Of a stretch of DNA of 64,000 nt, positions 30,123 through 39,208 are shown in pieces. The position numbers and the translations under genes were made by a program. Position 1 is the stretch's first letter; each line of letters starts with the position of its first letter. The stretch spans positions 186,001-250,000 of the forward strand of contig NZ_CYSG01000002.1 of NCBI RefSeq assembly GCF_001457775.1, in the 5' to 3' direction. This stretch comes from Phaeobacter sp. CECT 5382. Lineage in GTDB: Bacteria; Pseudomonadota; Alphaproteobacteria; Rhodobacterales; Rhodobacteraceae. Below the pieces are notes generated by a model that was not told where the DNA came from, did no database searches, and worked only from the letters and a program-made list of their open reading frames with translations.

Positions 30123-30162
30123 CATAGAGTGCTCAAATGGCGTGCTGCGCTGAAAGCACCAA

Positions 30163-30246
30163 GGGGGAGCTCCCGCGCGCAGCACCAGTTTTGCTCTGCA
30201 AAACAGCCACAGCCCTTGGGCCCGGCGCCGCCCTACCGGGCGGCGC
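30163..30246. repeat. Structured repeat element (REP-like), copy 1
   Basis: Three stems in a row: GGGAGCTCCC (30165-30174), GTTTTGC-TCT-GCAAAAC (30188-30204) and GCGCCGCCC (30225-30233) with GGGCGGCGC (30238-30246), preceded by GCCCTTGGGC. A region with the same order of elements lies at the right edge of the window. It sits between convergent genes and has no coding potential. Confidence 0.5.
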
Positions 30247-30273
30247 GCCTGCGTCTGCAACAGGCCAAAGCGG

Positions 30274-31929
30274 TTATTTGACAATAGTGACAGGCACAGG
30301 AGGCGGGCCATCGGCGATCTCGGGCACCCTGGGCAGCGGCGCGGTTTCAAAAGGGCGCACGGCGAAACTTTCGACCGGGGTTGTGACATTGTGCAATTTA
30401 AGCGCCCCCAGCGATAACGAATCCCGGTTGCCTTCGGGCAGGCTGTTTTTGCTGACCACGATCTGATGCCCCAGAGTCTTGCCATAATCACCCAGACGGG
30501 CGGCTATATTGGCGGCCTGACCGATGACAGTGAAATCCAGCCGCTCGCGCGAGCCGACATTTCCATAGGTGACGGTGCCGTAGGAAATGCCGCTGGCGCA
30601 GTGCAGATCCTCCAGTTGATGCGCGGTCGCAATCGCTTCCAGCGCGGGTACGATGCTGCGGGCGGATTTCAGCGCCTGAGCGCGGGCGAGATCGGCATCC
30701 GCGCCAGCTGGAAACACCGCCAACACCGCGTCACCGATGAATTTCAGCACCTCGCCGCCATTGTCATGCACGATGGTCGATGCGGTCTCGAAGAACCCAT
30801 TGAGCAGCTTGATATAGTCACGCCGTCCCAGACGTTCTTCGAGCAGGGTGGAGCCGCGCAGATCGCAGAACATGATGGCGGCATCGATCTCATCGCCTTC
30901 GCCGCGGCGGATCTTGCCCCCCAGAACCCGCGCGCCGGTGCGTTTGCCGACATAGGTTTCCAGCAGTGACTGGGCGTTTTCGCGCTGCATGAAGACCTCG
31001 TAGTAGCGGGCAATGACGGCGGAGCATTCAAAGATCAGACCGAGGTTGGCCGTGGAAAACCCGTCCGGATGGTCTGAGGCCACGGTGAGCACATTGATTC
31101 GCCCGTCGGAAAAGGGCAGCGGCATGGCGACATAATCGGTGGCACCAGCTGCGCGCAGGTCACTGAGGATCGGGAAGGTGTCGTCGGACTGGTCCTGATC
31201 TATGCGGTGGCGCACCCCGCCAAGCCCCTTGGAGACATGGCGCAGTGGGCTGGCGTTATAGGCGGGGTGTTCGTAGATTTCATAGCTGGGGGCATAGGTA
31301 TTCACCTCACCGGTGGCGCGTTCCCAGATGAAATTCTTGCCGGCGATCTGCGGATGCAGCGACCAGGCCAGCACTGAAAGTCGCGACAGATACACCCCCT
31401 GTTCCAGTAGCTTGTCCGATAGCGCTTTGGTGAATTCTGCCGGGGTCGGGATGAAAGCTGCCTGGCGCAACAGCCAATCGATGAGTGGACCCGAGATATT
31501 ACCATATTCCGGCGGTGCGACGCGGTTGTCACCAAGGTCAAATTCAGTCACTTCATCTGGGACAAAACCGACGTGTCCGGCAATCTGCGCCGCCTCTGGC
31601 AGGGTGTTCTCATAGACCCAAACCGCATTGTCCAGACGTTCATCCTTGAGCTTCAGATCATGGTAGCAGGCGGTCCCCTTGAAGGGGCAAAAGGTCTGCA
31701 GGCCTACCTTGTTCGACAGATCAACCATAAGGTCGGACTTGGGGAAATAGATCGTTGGTGGCAGGCGGGTTTCATACATCACCCGCGCACGACTGCTTTT
31801 GGCCAACAGCAGACCATTGCGCCGGACCTGCACTTCGCCGCGCAGGGGTTCGACCAGAATGCCATAGCCACGATTTTGCGGGTCGGACCGATTTGGCCCC
31901 GAGTGTCCTGATGGAACATGCACATTCAT
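30274..31929 (-). CDS. DUF427 domain fused to class III adenylate/guanylate cyclase
   Basis: A 551 aa cytosolic protein. Residues about 24-128 are a DUF427 domain (YFPKSDLMVDL, TFCPFKGTACYHDL, AVWVYENTLPEA). Residues about 165-320 resemble the sensory middle of rhizobial-type cyclases (LSRLSVLAWSLHPQIAG). Residues 347-520 are a class III cyclase with metal ligands Asp356 (CDLRGST) and Asp400 (FIGDAVLAVF), base-selecting Lys396, and transition-state Asn474/Arg478 in GQAANIAARL, so it looks active. The role of DUF427 is unknown. It is convergent with the acyltransferase gene. Confidence 0.85.
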   Translation of the reverse strand: MNVHVPSGHSGPNRSDPQNRGYGILVEPLRGEVQVRRNGLLLAKSSRARVMYETRLPPTIYFPKSDLMVDLSNKVGLQTFCPFKGTACYHDLKLKDERLDNAVWVYENTLPEAAQIAGHVGFVPDEVTEFDLGDNRVAPPEYGNISGPLIDWLLRQAAFIPTPAEFTKALSDKLLEQGVYLSRLSVLAWSLHPQIAGKNFIWERATGEVNTYAPSYEIYEHPAYNASPLRHVSKGLGGVRHRIDQDQSDDTFPILSDLRAAGATDYVAMPLPFSDGRINVLTVASDHPDGFSTANLGLIFECSAVIARYYEVFMQRENAQSLLETYVGKRTGARVLGGKIRRGEGDEIDAAIMFCDLRGSTLLEERLGRRDYIKLLNGFFETASTIVHDNGGEVLKFIGDAVLAVFPAGADADLARAQALKSARSIVPALEAIATAHQLEDLHCASGISYGTVTYGNVGSRERLDFTVIGQAANIAARLGDYGKTLGHQIVVSKNSLPEGNRDSLSLGALKLHNVTTPVESFAVRPFETAPLPRVPEIADGPPPVPVTIVK

Positions 31930-32253
31930 GAGAGTGTCCTTCGCGTCACCCAGATGCGGGCGCTACCTGTTGGGCGTTGACCTCCCGGAGCCCCTGATGA
32001 CGTGGTGCGACAGTGACAAGGTTTCTGCAGCACCCGGCCGAAGGATCCAGGTTCGGCCTATATGTGGGGCGGCGACTGGAAATATCCAGTGGCTGGAAGG
32101 ATCATCTGTGCACAGTCTATGTGTTTAGGCGAGCGTTTCGCCTCAGATCGGAGATTGTCACACAGATGTGTGCAGCCAAAGCCGCTCAGACACGTCAGAT
32201 CTTGCGCCTTAGATATTTCTGCCCGCGCGTGGTATGCCTTTGTCAGGCGAGGG
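31930..32253. other. Gene-free stretch
   Basis: I see no supported gene in this 324-base gap. It should hold the promoter of the DUF427-cyclase gene. It contains a palindrome CTGTGCACAG (32106-32115) and a stem AGGCGA-GCGTT-TCGCCT near 32128-32144, without a T run on either strand. Confidence 0.4.
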
Positions 32254-32955
32254 TCAAACCATGCGGATGACATCCTTGCTGATCGCCAGCACATAGCCGC
32301 GTTTGGCAATGTTTTTCACCAATAGCTCGCTGACCATCTGGTTGCCCAGGGTATCGCGCAGCCGTTTGATCCGGGTGGCGCCTGCGGCTTCGTCGCAATC
32401 ACTGCTGTGTCGGCCAGAGATCACCGATTCGATTTCGGCGCCAGACAGCACGTCATCATCCATGCGAGCTTCGGCCAGGGCTGACAATGTTTCCATCGCA
32501 GCCGGGGTCAGCTTGAACCCCATGTTGTTGAGATAAACCGTATGCTCTTCGCGGCTGATCAGGAGTTCGGTGACCTGAATACCAACCCGTTCGATCTGCG
32601 CCATGCGTCGGTTGAGGATCACCAGCATGGCCAGTACCACAAGGGCGGCGATCATCATGGCAGTGGCAAAGACCAGCAGCACAAAGATCACAACCCGGTA
32701 GCTGGCCAATGTGTCGGCAAACGCAGTGCCTGACTGGGCGAGAATTTCCAGCAGCTTGATCTCGGCTTGGGATGTCAGGTCGTTTTCGACAAAAAGCTGC
32801 TCGACCCGGGCGTTAAAGGCATTGGCGTCCGGCAGTGCCAGCAGCAGCACGGTGCCGGCAATGGCCAGCAGTGCTGCGATAAGGGCAATGCCCAAGGCAA
32901 TGACGCGGCTGCCTGCGGTGCGGGCCTCAGAAACGGAGATAATAGGATCCGGCAT
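32254..32955 (-). CDS. Membrane-anchored winged-helix protein, ToxR-like topology
   Basis: A 233 aa protein with two strong membrane helices (about 18-41 and 88-114) enclosing a roughly 45-residue loop, then a C-terminal region (about 145-228) ending IKRLRDTLGNQMVSELLVKNIAKRGYVLAI. That end resembles the recognition helix and wing of OmpR/PhoB effector domains (RxRxKLG, then GYxL). It may be a membrane-bound one-component regulator with the DNA-binding domain at the C-terminus, the reverse order of ToxR. No specific family recognised. The ATG at 32955 overlaps the upstream gene by 29 bases. Confidence 0.65.
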   Translation of the reverse strand: MPDPIISVSEARTAGSRVIALGIALIAALLAIAGTVLLLALPDANAFNARVEQLFVENDLTSQAEIKLLEILAQSGTAFADTLASYRVVIFVLLVFATAMMIAALVVLAMLVILNRRMAQIERVGIQVTELLISREEHTVYLNNMGFKLTPAAMETLSALAEARMDDDVLSGAEIESVISGRHSSDCDEAAGATRIKRLRDTLGNQMVSELLVKNIAKRGYVLAISKDVIRMV

Positions 32956-33220
32956 TTGCCTTCCTTTGCTGCAAGCCTTCGGGGCCAAAAACCGACATGA
33001 CATTCAGCAGCGTCCAGCCAGCAGGTGCAATCCGTGCCTGTATTTCATCCTTGGCGGCAGGCTTGGAGCAGCCGCCGCGCAGCTGGATGACACCGTAGTG
33101 CAGTTTCAGAGGATTGTTCTGCTTGGCCTTGTAATCAGCATAGCAGTCGGCGGCCCGGGCCGACGCGGCAAACGTCAGAAGCCCCAGGCAGATCAGCGGT
33201 ATGGCAAGCATGTGTTTCAT
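32927..33220 (-). CDS. Small secreted protein of unknown function
   Basis: A 97 aa protein with a clear Sec signal peptide (MKHMLAIPLICLGLLTFAASARA, cleavage near residue 23), giving a mature periplasmic protein of about 74 residues with two cysteines (ADCYADY, RGGCSKP) that may form a disulfide. No family recognised. ATG 33220 has GCAGGG at good spacing; ATG 33226 is also possible. Its 3' end overlaps the start of the ToxR-like gene by 29 bases on the same strand, so the two are cotranscribed and possibly functionally paired. It is divergent from the His-rich secreted protein. Confidence 0.65.
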   Translation of the reverse strand: MKHMLAIPLICLGLLTFAASARAADCYADYKAKQNNPLKLHYGVIQLRGGCSKPAAKDEIQARIAPAGWTLLNVMSVFGPEGLQQRKANAGSYYLRF

Positions 33221-33414
33221 CAACATACCCTGCGCCGAAGTGGCGCGATATTCAATAACAACAGGGGTTTGATCAGGACGATATTCGATAACAAGGCGAT
33301 GATATTGCCTGTCTGAGGGAGGCGGGGCGAAGATCAGGGCATAGATTTTGACGCGGCTTTTAAACACCGCACATCGCCAACTGGATAACACCGAAAACTT
33401 GGAAAGGTTTCGTC

Positions 33415-33921
33415 ATGACACAGGATATTCGCCCAAAGCAGCACCGCAAATTCATTGCTCTTGTCCTCGCAGCGGCCATGGCTGTGACCGGGGCATCTGC
33501 TGTGCCTGCAAAGGCCGGAAATGATGCGGGAAAGGTAATCGCCGGGTTGGCGGTTCTGGGCATTCTTGGTGCGGTTCTTCACGATCATAATACGCGAGAC
33601 CGCCGGGAAACGGTGACACGACCGCACCATCCACAGCGTCCGCACCGTCCACATGGCGGACACCGGCCGCATCACCCGACGCCAAAGCCGCTGCCGCCGC
33701 GTTTCGGGCGCTATGATCTGCCGGCCAAATGCGTCAAGACCTTTCCCCGTTACAGCCGGAACCGCGATCTGGTGGCACGCGGGTGTCTGAAGCGTAACTA
33801 CCAGTTCGAGCACAAGCTGCCACAGGCCTGTAAAGTGACCTTTTGGAATGGCCAAAAGAACCGCACCGGCTACAAGCCACGCTGCCTGAACAAGCATGGC
33901 TACCGCTTGGTCCATCGCTAA
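33415..33921 (+). CDS. Secreted His/Pro-rich protein of unknown function
   Basis: A 168 aa exported protein. Residues 1-34 look like a signal peptide ending AKA, followed by a hydrophobic Gly/Ala/Leu segment (about 39-56). A His/Pro/Arg-rich stretch follows (about residues 66-95, many HH and RPH units), which could bind metal ions such as nickel, copper or zinc. The C-terminal half has four cysteines (AKCVK, RGCLK, QACKV, PRCLN), enough for two disulfides. No family recognised. Divergent from the small secreted protein across a 194-base gap. Confidence 0.65.
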   Translation: MTQDIRPKQHRKFIALVLAAAMAVTGASAVPAKAGNDAGKVIAGLAVLGILGAVLHDHNTRDRRETVTRPHHPQRPHRPHGGHRPHHPTPKPLPPRFGRYDLPAKCVKTFPRYSRNRDLVARGCLKRNYQFEHKLPQACKVTFWNGQKNRTGYKPRCLNKHGYRLVHR

Positions 33922-34016
33922 GACCGCACTTGTTTGTTGCCAGCCTGTTGTTGACCCGGGCCGGGATCAAGCGTGGCTGTGGTGCAACAATGCGAGCAGA
34001 ATACGAGCAGACTCAC

Positions 34017-34038
34017 GGGGGCTTCGGCCCCCATTTTT
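34017..34038 (+). terminator. Intrinsic terminator after His/Pro-rich gene
   Basis: GGGGGC-TTCG-GCCCCC with a stable UUCG tetraloop, then ATTTTTT, about 95 bases after the gene stop. Confidence 0.75.
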
Positions 34039-34116
34039 TGCTCTAATTCGCTGCCTTGTCCGTGCCCATCCCTACGCACCCTTGCGAATCCCACCGGTTT
34101 TGGCTCTGACAGGGGG

Positions 34117-34734
34117 ATGGAACAGCCAGATACCAGCCTAGAGACCGCCGCCCAAGCCAAGGGTCATTTGAAAATTGCCGGAGTGGACGAGGTCGGACGT
34201 GGCCCGCTGGCTGGCCCCGTGACTGCGGCCGCTGTTGTACTCGATATGACGCGCCTGCCAGAAGGGCTGAACGATTCAAAAAAACTCACGGCAAAGAAGC
34301 GCGCCAGTCTTGCCCAGCAGATCTGGGCAACGGCAGAAGTGTCAGTCGCCGAGGCCAGCGTCGAAGAGATTGATTCCATTAATATACTCAAGGCTTCGCA
34401 TCTGGCGATGGAGCGCGCCGTGGCCGCCCTCGATCCGCCCCCGGATTACCTGTTGATCGATGGCAATCTGATCCCAGCCGGCCTCGAAATCCCGTCCGAA
34501 GCAGTGGTCAAAGGCGACGGCAAATCAGTCTCGATTGCAGCCGCATCAATCGTGGCAAAAGAGGTGCGCGACAGCCTCATGGTGGATTTGGCGCAACAGT
34601 TTCCAGGTTATGGATGGGAGAAGAACGCCGGATATCCTTCAAAGCAACACCGAGAGGCGCTGGTCGAATTGGGGGTGACACCACATCATCGCCGATCCTT
34701 CAAGCCGGTACACAAGATATTGTATCAAGAGTGA
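34117..34734 (+). CDS. rnhB: Ribonuclease HII
   Basis: A 205 aa nuclease that cuts the RNA strand of RNA-DNA hybrids and removes misincorporated ribonucleotides. Active-site motifs are IAGVDEVGRGPLAGPV (Asp, Glu), LNDSKKLT, LLIDGN (Asp), and SIAAASIVAKEVRD; the end, GYGWEKNAGYPSKQHREAL, is typical. The frame is open to 33973, but only ATG 34117 gives a normal length, although the AGGGGG box directly abuts it, so the start is not certain. It is followed by ccrM in the same direction. Confidence 0.94.
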   Translation: MEQPDTSLETAAQAKGHLKIAGVDEVGRGPLAGPVTAAAVVLDMTRLPEGLNDSKKLTAKKRASLAQQIWATAEVSVAEASVEEIDSINILKASHLAMERAVAALDPPPDYLLIDGNLIPAGLEIPSEAVVKGDGKSVSIAAASIVAKEVRDSLMVDLAQQFPGYGWEKNAGYPSKQHREALVELGVTPHHRRSFKPVHKILYQE

Positions 34735-34749
34735 ACCGCAGGCCTCTGA

Positions 34750-35949
<1,200 letters not shown>

Positions 35950-35990
35950 TCTTAGCTGCCCTTTCCAAAAACCTATGAGAGTAAACCACC

Positions 35991-36049
35991 GTCACTTGTG
36001 CTTGGTCACAAGTGACGCACCTTGCCCCGCCCTATGGCGGGGCTTTTTT
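35991..36049 (+). terminator. Tandem hairpins ending ccrM transcription
   Basis: A perfect 10-base stem GTCACTTGTG (35991-36000) with CACAAGTGAC (36007-36016) is followed by GCCCCGCC-CTAT-GGCGGGGC (36024-36043) and TTTTTT. The second stem is a textbook terminator; the first may protect the transcript. Confidence 0.8.
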
Positions 36050-36124
36050 CGTACAGGTGTTTGCTTTGGGGATGTATGCTGCCCTGTGACGACCTATCTA
36101 CGGGTCAGCTAAAAGGACCGCTTT

Positions 36125-37525
36125 ATGACCGAAACTGCTGTGCCCGCATCCAAACCCAAGATCGGTGGTTTTGTTCAAGAGCTCGATCTGAGCCGCGACC
36201 GGGAAAATCCGCCGGAGACCCAATACGTGATTGCGGCGCTGGAGAACCACAAAAGAGAAGGGCTGGAATTGGCGGTCAGAGCCCGCTGGATCGCCATGTC
36301 GATCTTTGCGGTTTTCGTGGCCTTGGTTCATCCACAGTTCGAGGTCATCTATCATATCGGTATCATGGCGCTGCTTTGCCTGAACGGCTGGTTCATGCAG
36401 CGGGTCGGGCGTGTTGGGCGGTCGCGGATGGAACTGCTGCTGATCTTTGTCGACCTTCTTTTGATGACCGTGGGCATGGTGGGACCAAACCCGCTAAGCG
36501 TTGATGCCATGCCACTGGCGATGCAATACCGGCTTGAAAACTTTATCTATTTCTTTGTCATTCTTTCTGTTGCCACCATGGCCTATTCGTGGCGGACGGT
36601 GATTGCTATCGGGGTCTGGACACTGGTCATGTGGATGACGGCCCTGGCGCTCTTGTGGTGGTTTACGACGCCGACACCGGGCCTGACGGAGGCCGCAGCA
36701 GACGCCTTTGGTGCGAGCTCAGATCTTTTCAAGTTTCTGGATCCCAATGACTTTATGGTTCAGCTGCGGGTGCAGGAGGTCATAGTCTTTCTCATCGTTG
36801 CCATCACGCTTGGTGTTTCCGTGCGCCGGACCAGCCGGTTGTTGTTGGACAATGCGGGGCTGGAGCGTGAGCGTGCCAATCTGTCACGATACTTTTCGCC
36901 AAATGTGGTGGCGCAGCTGTCGCAAAATGATGAGCCTCTGAAACAGGTGCGGATCGAAAATGTTGCAATCCTGTTTATCGATATCGTTGGCTTTACCCGC
37001 ATGGCTGCAGGACGCGACCCTCATGAGGTGATTGCTCTGCTGCGGGAGTTCCATGGCCGCATGGAGCGCGAAGTCTTTCGCCACAATGGCACGCTGGACA
37101 AATATCTTGGCGACGGGTTGATGGCGACTTTTGGCACACCCACAGCCGGTGAGCGTGATGCCAGCAACGCATTGGACTGTGCTCGGGCAATGCAGCAATC
37201 ACTGAACAACTGGAACCGGGACCGTCGGCGCCTAGGCGAGGCGGAGATCAAGGTCGGCATCGGCATACACTATGGCGAAACCCTGCTGGGTGATATCGGG
37301 GCCAACCGGTTGGAGTATGCCGTGATCGGGACAGCCGTGAATGTTGCTGCCCGCCTTGAGGAAATGACGCGTGAGCTTCAAGCCGCAATTGTCATGAGCG
37401 ATGATCTGCGCCTGCAAGCCCTGCGGGAAGAGGCAGATGGCGATCTGACAAAAGGGTTTGAGTGCCATCCGGACCAGGCAGTGCGTGGCCTGGACGATCC
37501 AATGAAAGTTTGGGCCAAACACTGA
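36125..37525 (+). CDS. Membrane-bound class III adenylate/guanylate cyclase
   Basis: A 466 aa protein with a cytosolic N-terminus, about six membrane helices (residues about 55-260) and a C-terminal cyclase domain (about 270-460). Catalytic residues are present: first metal Asp in LFIDIVGFTRM, base-selecting Lys and second metal Asp in LDKYLGDGLMATFG, and Asn/Arg in VIGTAVNVAARLEEM. It should make cyclic AMP in response to something sensed by the membrane domain. It is the second cyclase in the window and differs in architecture from the DUF427 one. It stands alone after the ccrM terminator. Confidence 0.9.
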   Translation: MTETAVPASKPKIGGFVQELDLSRDRENPPETQYVIAALENHKREGLELAVRARWIAMSIFAVFVALVHPQFEVIYHIGIMALLCLNGWFMQRVGRVGRSRMELLLIFVDLLLMTVGMVGPNPLSVDAMPLAMQYRLENFIYFFVILSVATMAYSWRTVIAIGVWTLVMWMTALALLWWFTTPTPGLTEAAADAFGASSDLFKFLDPNDFMVQLRVQEVIVFLIVAITLGVSVRRTSRLLLDNAGLERERANLSRYFSPNVVAQLSQNDEPLKQVRIENVAILFIDIVGFTRMAAGRDPHEVIALLREFHGRMEREVFRHNGTLDKYLGDGLMATFGTPTAGERDASNALDCARAMQQSLNNWNRDRRRLGEAEIKVGIGIHYGETLLGDIGANRLEYAVIGTAVNVAARLEEMTRELQAAIVMSDDLRLQALREEADGDLTKGFECHPDQAVRGLDDPMKVWAKH

Positions 37526-37976
37526 AATTCTTGGGTTGCCAAGCTTTGTTCGATATGCAACCTAAAGAGGGTCTCATTTTGAGATCACCTTGCGTCCTTT
37601 CGGGATGCCGGGTTATCCCCCGAAGCACGGCTATCTTGGCGCAAACCAACCAGCCGGTGGGAGATGATCATGACCACCTGACGGGCCATTTCGGCATCCC
37701 GGGTGGCCAAGATCAGGCGTATAGGGGCGACGCCATGGTAAGGCGTTTTAAAATCATGACAGGCCGTGTTTCTGGTCAGCTGACGTAATATGGTGTGCTG
37801 AGACGGGGTAGGGTCCGTCCAAGACATTACCACGTACAGCCCATCATTGGGTCGCCTTAGGGCTGGCCCGAAAAGAACCCTGGCTCTGTTCTTGAGGGGG
37901 CATCCAGGGTTCTTTTCACTTTTGCCTTTCCCTCTGTTGTGCCTTTTGCCGCAGTCTTTGACTGGGGTGTGCAGGG
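37526..37976. other. Gene-free stretch between convergent genes
   Basis: No gene is supported in these 451 bases. An open frame on the minus strand crosses the large hairpin at 37871-37916 and runs into alkB, so I treat it as chance. Confidence 0.5.
37871..37916. terminator. Bidirectional terminator-like hairpin
   Basis: AAAAGAACCCTGG (37871-37883) pairs perfectly with CCAGGGTTCTTTT (37904-37916) around a 20-base loop, so each strand ends the stem in TTTT. It lies between the convergent cyclase and alkane monooxygenase genes and can serve both. Confidence 0.65.
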
Positions 37977-39110
37977 TTATCCAGTTGGCGGGTTTCGCGC
38001 CTTGTTGTAGGCGCTCCAATCGGAGATTTCCGGATAGTACATCTGCCGCCATCGCCGAACCTTCGGATTCATGATCCGGCGCCACAACGGTGGAAACATC
38101 GCAGCCACCGTCATCACCGGATAGCCATAGGGCAGTTGCGGCGCTTCCGTTGCAGTATAAGTCTGCAGCAAGGGAAAACGCCGGTCGGGGCGATAGTGGT
38201 GGTCCGAGTGACGCTGCAGGTTGATGAGCAACCAGTTTGATGCCTTGTGCGATGCATTCCAGGAATGATGGGGTCGCACATGTTCGTATTTGCCCCCACC
38301 CAGATGTTTGCGTGTCAGCCCGTAGTGTTCGACATAGTTCACCAGCTCCAGCTGCCAGATAGCGACCCCGGCCTGCACCAAAAACAGCAGGACCCCGGAA
38401 AACCCACCCAGCAGCAGCGCGAGCAACAGCATGGTGGCTTGTAGGATCCAGTAGCGAAAGAAGGGGTTCGTCCTATCCGTCCAGATCAGGTTCCTTTTGG
38501 CCAGTTTTTCCTGTTCGGCGCGAAAGGCAGAGTGCCAGCACTGCCGTAACACGCGGGGATAGAACCGGTGAAAGCCTTCGTTGTAGCGGGCCGTGACCGG
38601 ATCACGGGGGGTGCCGACATAGCGGTGATGCACCAGCAGATGCTCGGACCGGAAATGTGAATAAAGCACCATGGCCAGCAGAATATCCGCGAGCCATCGC
38701 TCCAGTCGGCTCTTTTGATGCATCAGCTCGTGGCTGTAATTGATGCCGACAGTTCCGGTGACAACACCAACCCCAAAGAAGACCCCGAATTTCTCCCAGC
38801 CGTTCAAATGCTCTGCGGGGCTGACATAGGCGAGCAGGCCAAACAGGGTCAGAAATTGCAAGGGCACCCAGGCAGAGGTCAGCCAGCGATACCAGAACAG
38901 ATCTTCGTCAGGTGTTTGCGTGTCCGCGTTTTCCAGATTCAGACCAAAGACACCATCAAGAACGGCAAAGAGATACCAGGTCACCGAAGGCGGCAGCAGA
39001 ATCGTCCAGCCGCCCCAAATGGCCGCGATCCACACCAGTGGCAGCAGCAGAAAGGACATCCAGAACGGCAGCGCAGATTGCCAGCGCGACAGAGTTTCAG
39101 AAGCAATCAT
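37977..39110 (-). CDS. alkB: Alkane 1-monooxygenase (AlkB family)
   Basis: A 377 aa inner-membrane di-iron hydroxylase that oxidises the terminal carbon of alkanes, using rubredoxin electrons. Histidine boxes are in place: HELMH (127-131), EHLLVHH (156-162), NYVEHYG (258-264) and LQRHSDHH (298-305), plus HVRPHHSWN. About six hydrophobic helices surround them. The second box differs from the usual EHNxGHH (Leu-Leu-Val in the middle), so substrate range may differ. No rubredoxin or regulator gene is next to it. Symbol is by family, not proof of alkane growth. Confidence 0.87.
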   Translation of the reverse strand: MIASETLSRWQSALPFWMSFLLLPLVWIAAIWGGWTILLPPSVTWYLFAVLDGVFGLNLENADTQTPDEDLFWYRWLTSAWVPLQFLTLFGLLAYVSPAEHLNGWEKFGVFFGVGVVTGTVGINYSHELMHQKSRLERWLADILLAMVLYSHFRSEHLLVHHRYVGTPRDPVTARYNEGFHRFYPRVLRQCWHSAFRAEQEKLAKRNLIWTDRTNPFFRYWILQATMLLLALLLGGFSGVLLFLVQAGVAIWQLELVNYVEHYGLTRKHLGGGKYEHVRPHHSWNASHKASNWLLINLQRHSDHHYRPDRRFPLLQTYTATEAPQLPYGYPVMTVAAMFPPLWRRIMNPKVRRWRQMYYPEISDWSAYNKARNPPTG

Positions 39111-39208
39111 AATGCACCTCCAAAAGGTGAGGCAGCAGAGGTGGGCCTCGATAGGATTCCCAAGTTAGGATAGGCCCGTTGAATGCGAAACCCAAGTGCC
39201 GCAAACAG

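Noticed and set aside
37585-38085. A 166-codon minus-strand frame in the gap before alkB
   Set aside because: It crosses the large terminator-like hairpin and overlaps the 3' end of alkB; no motif and no ribosome site.
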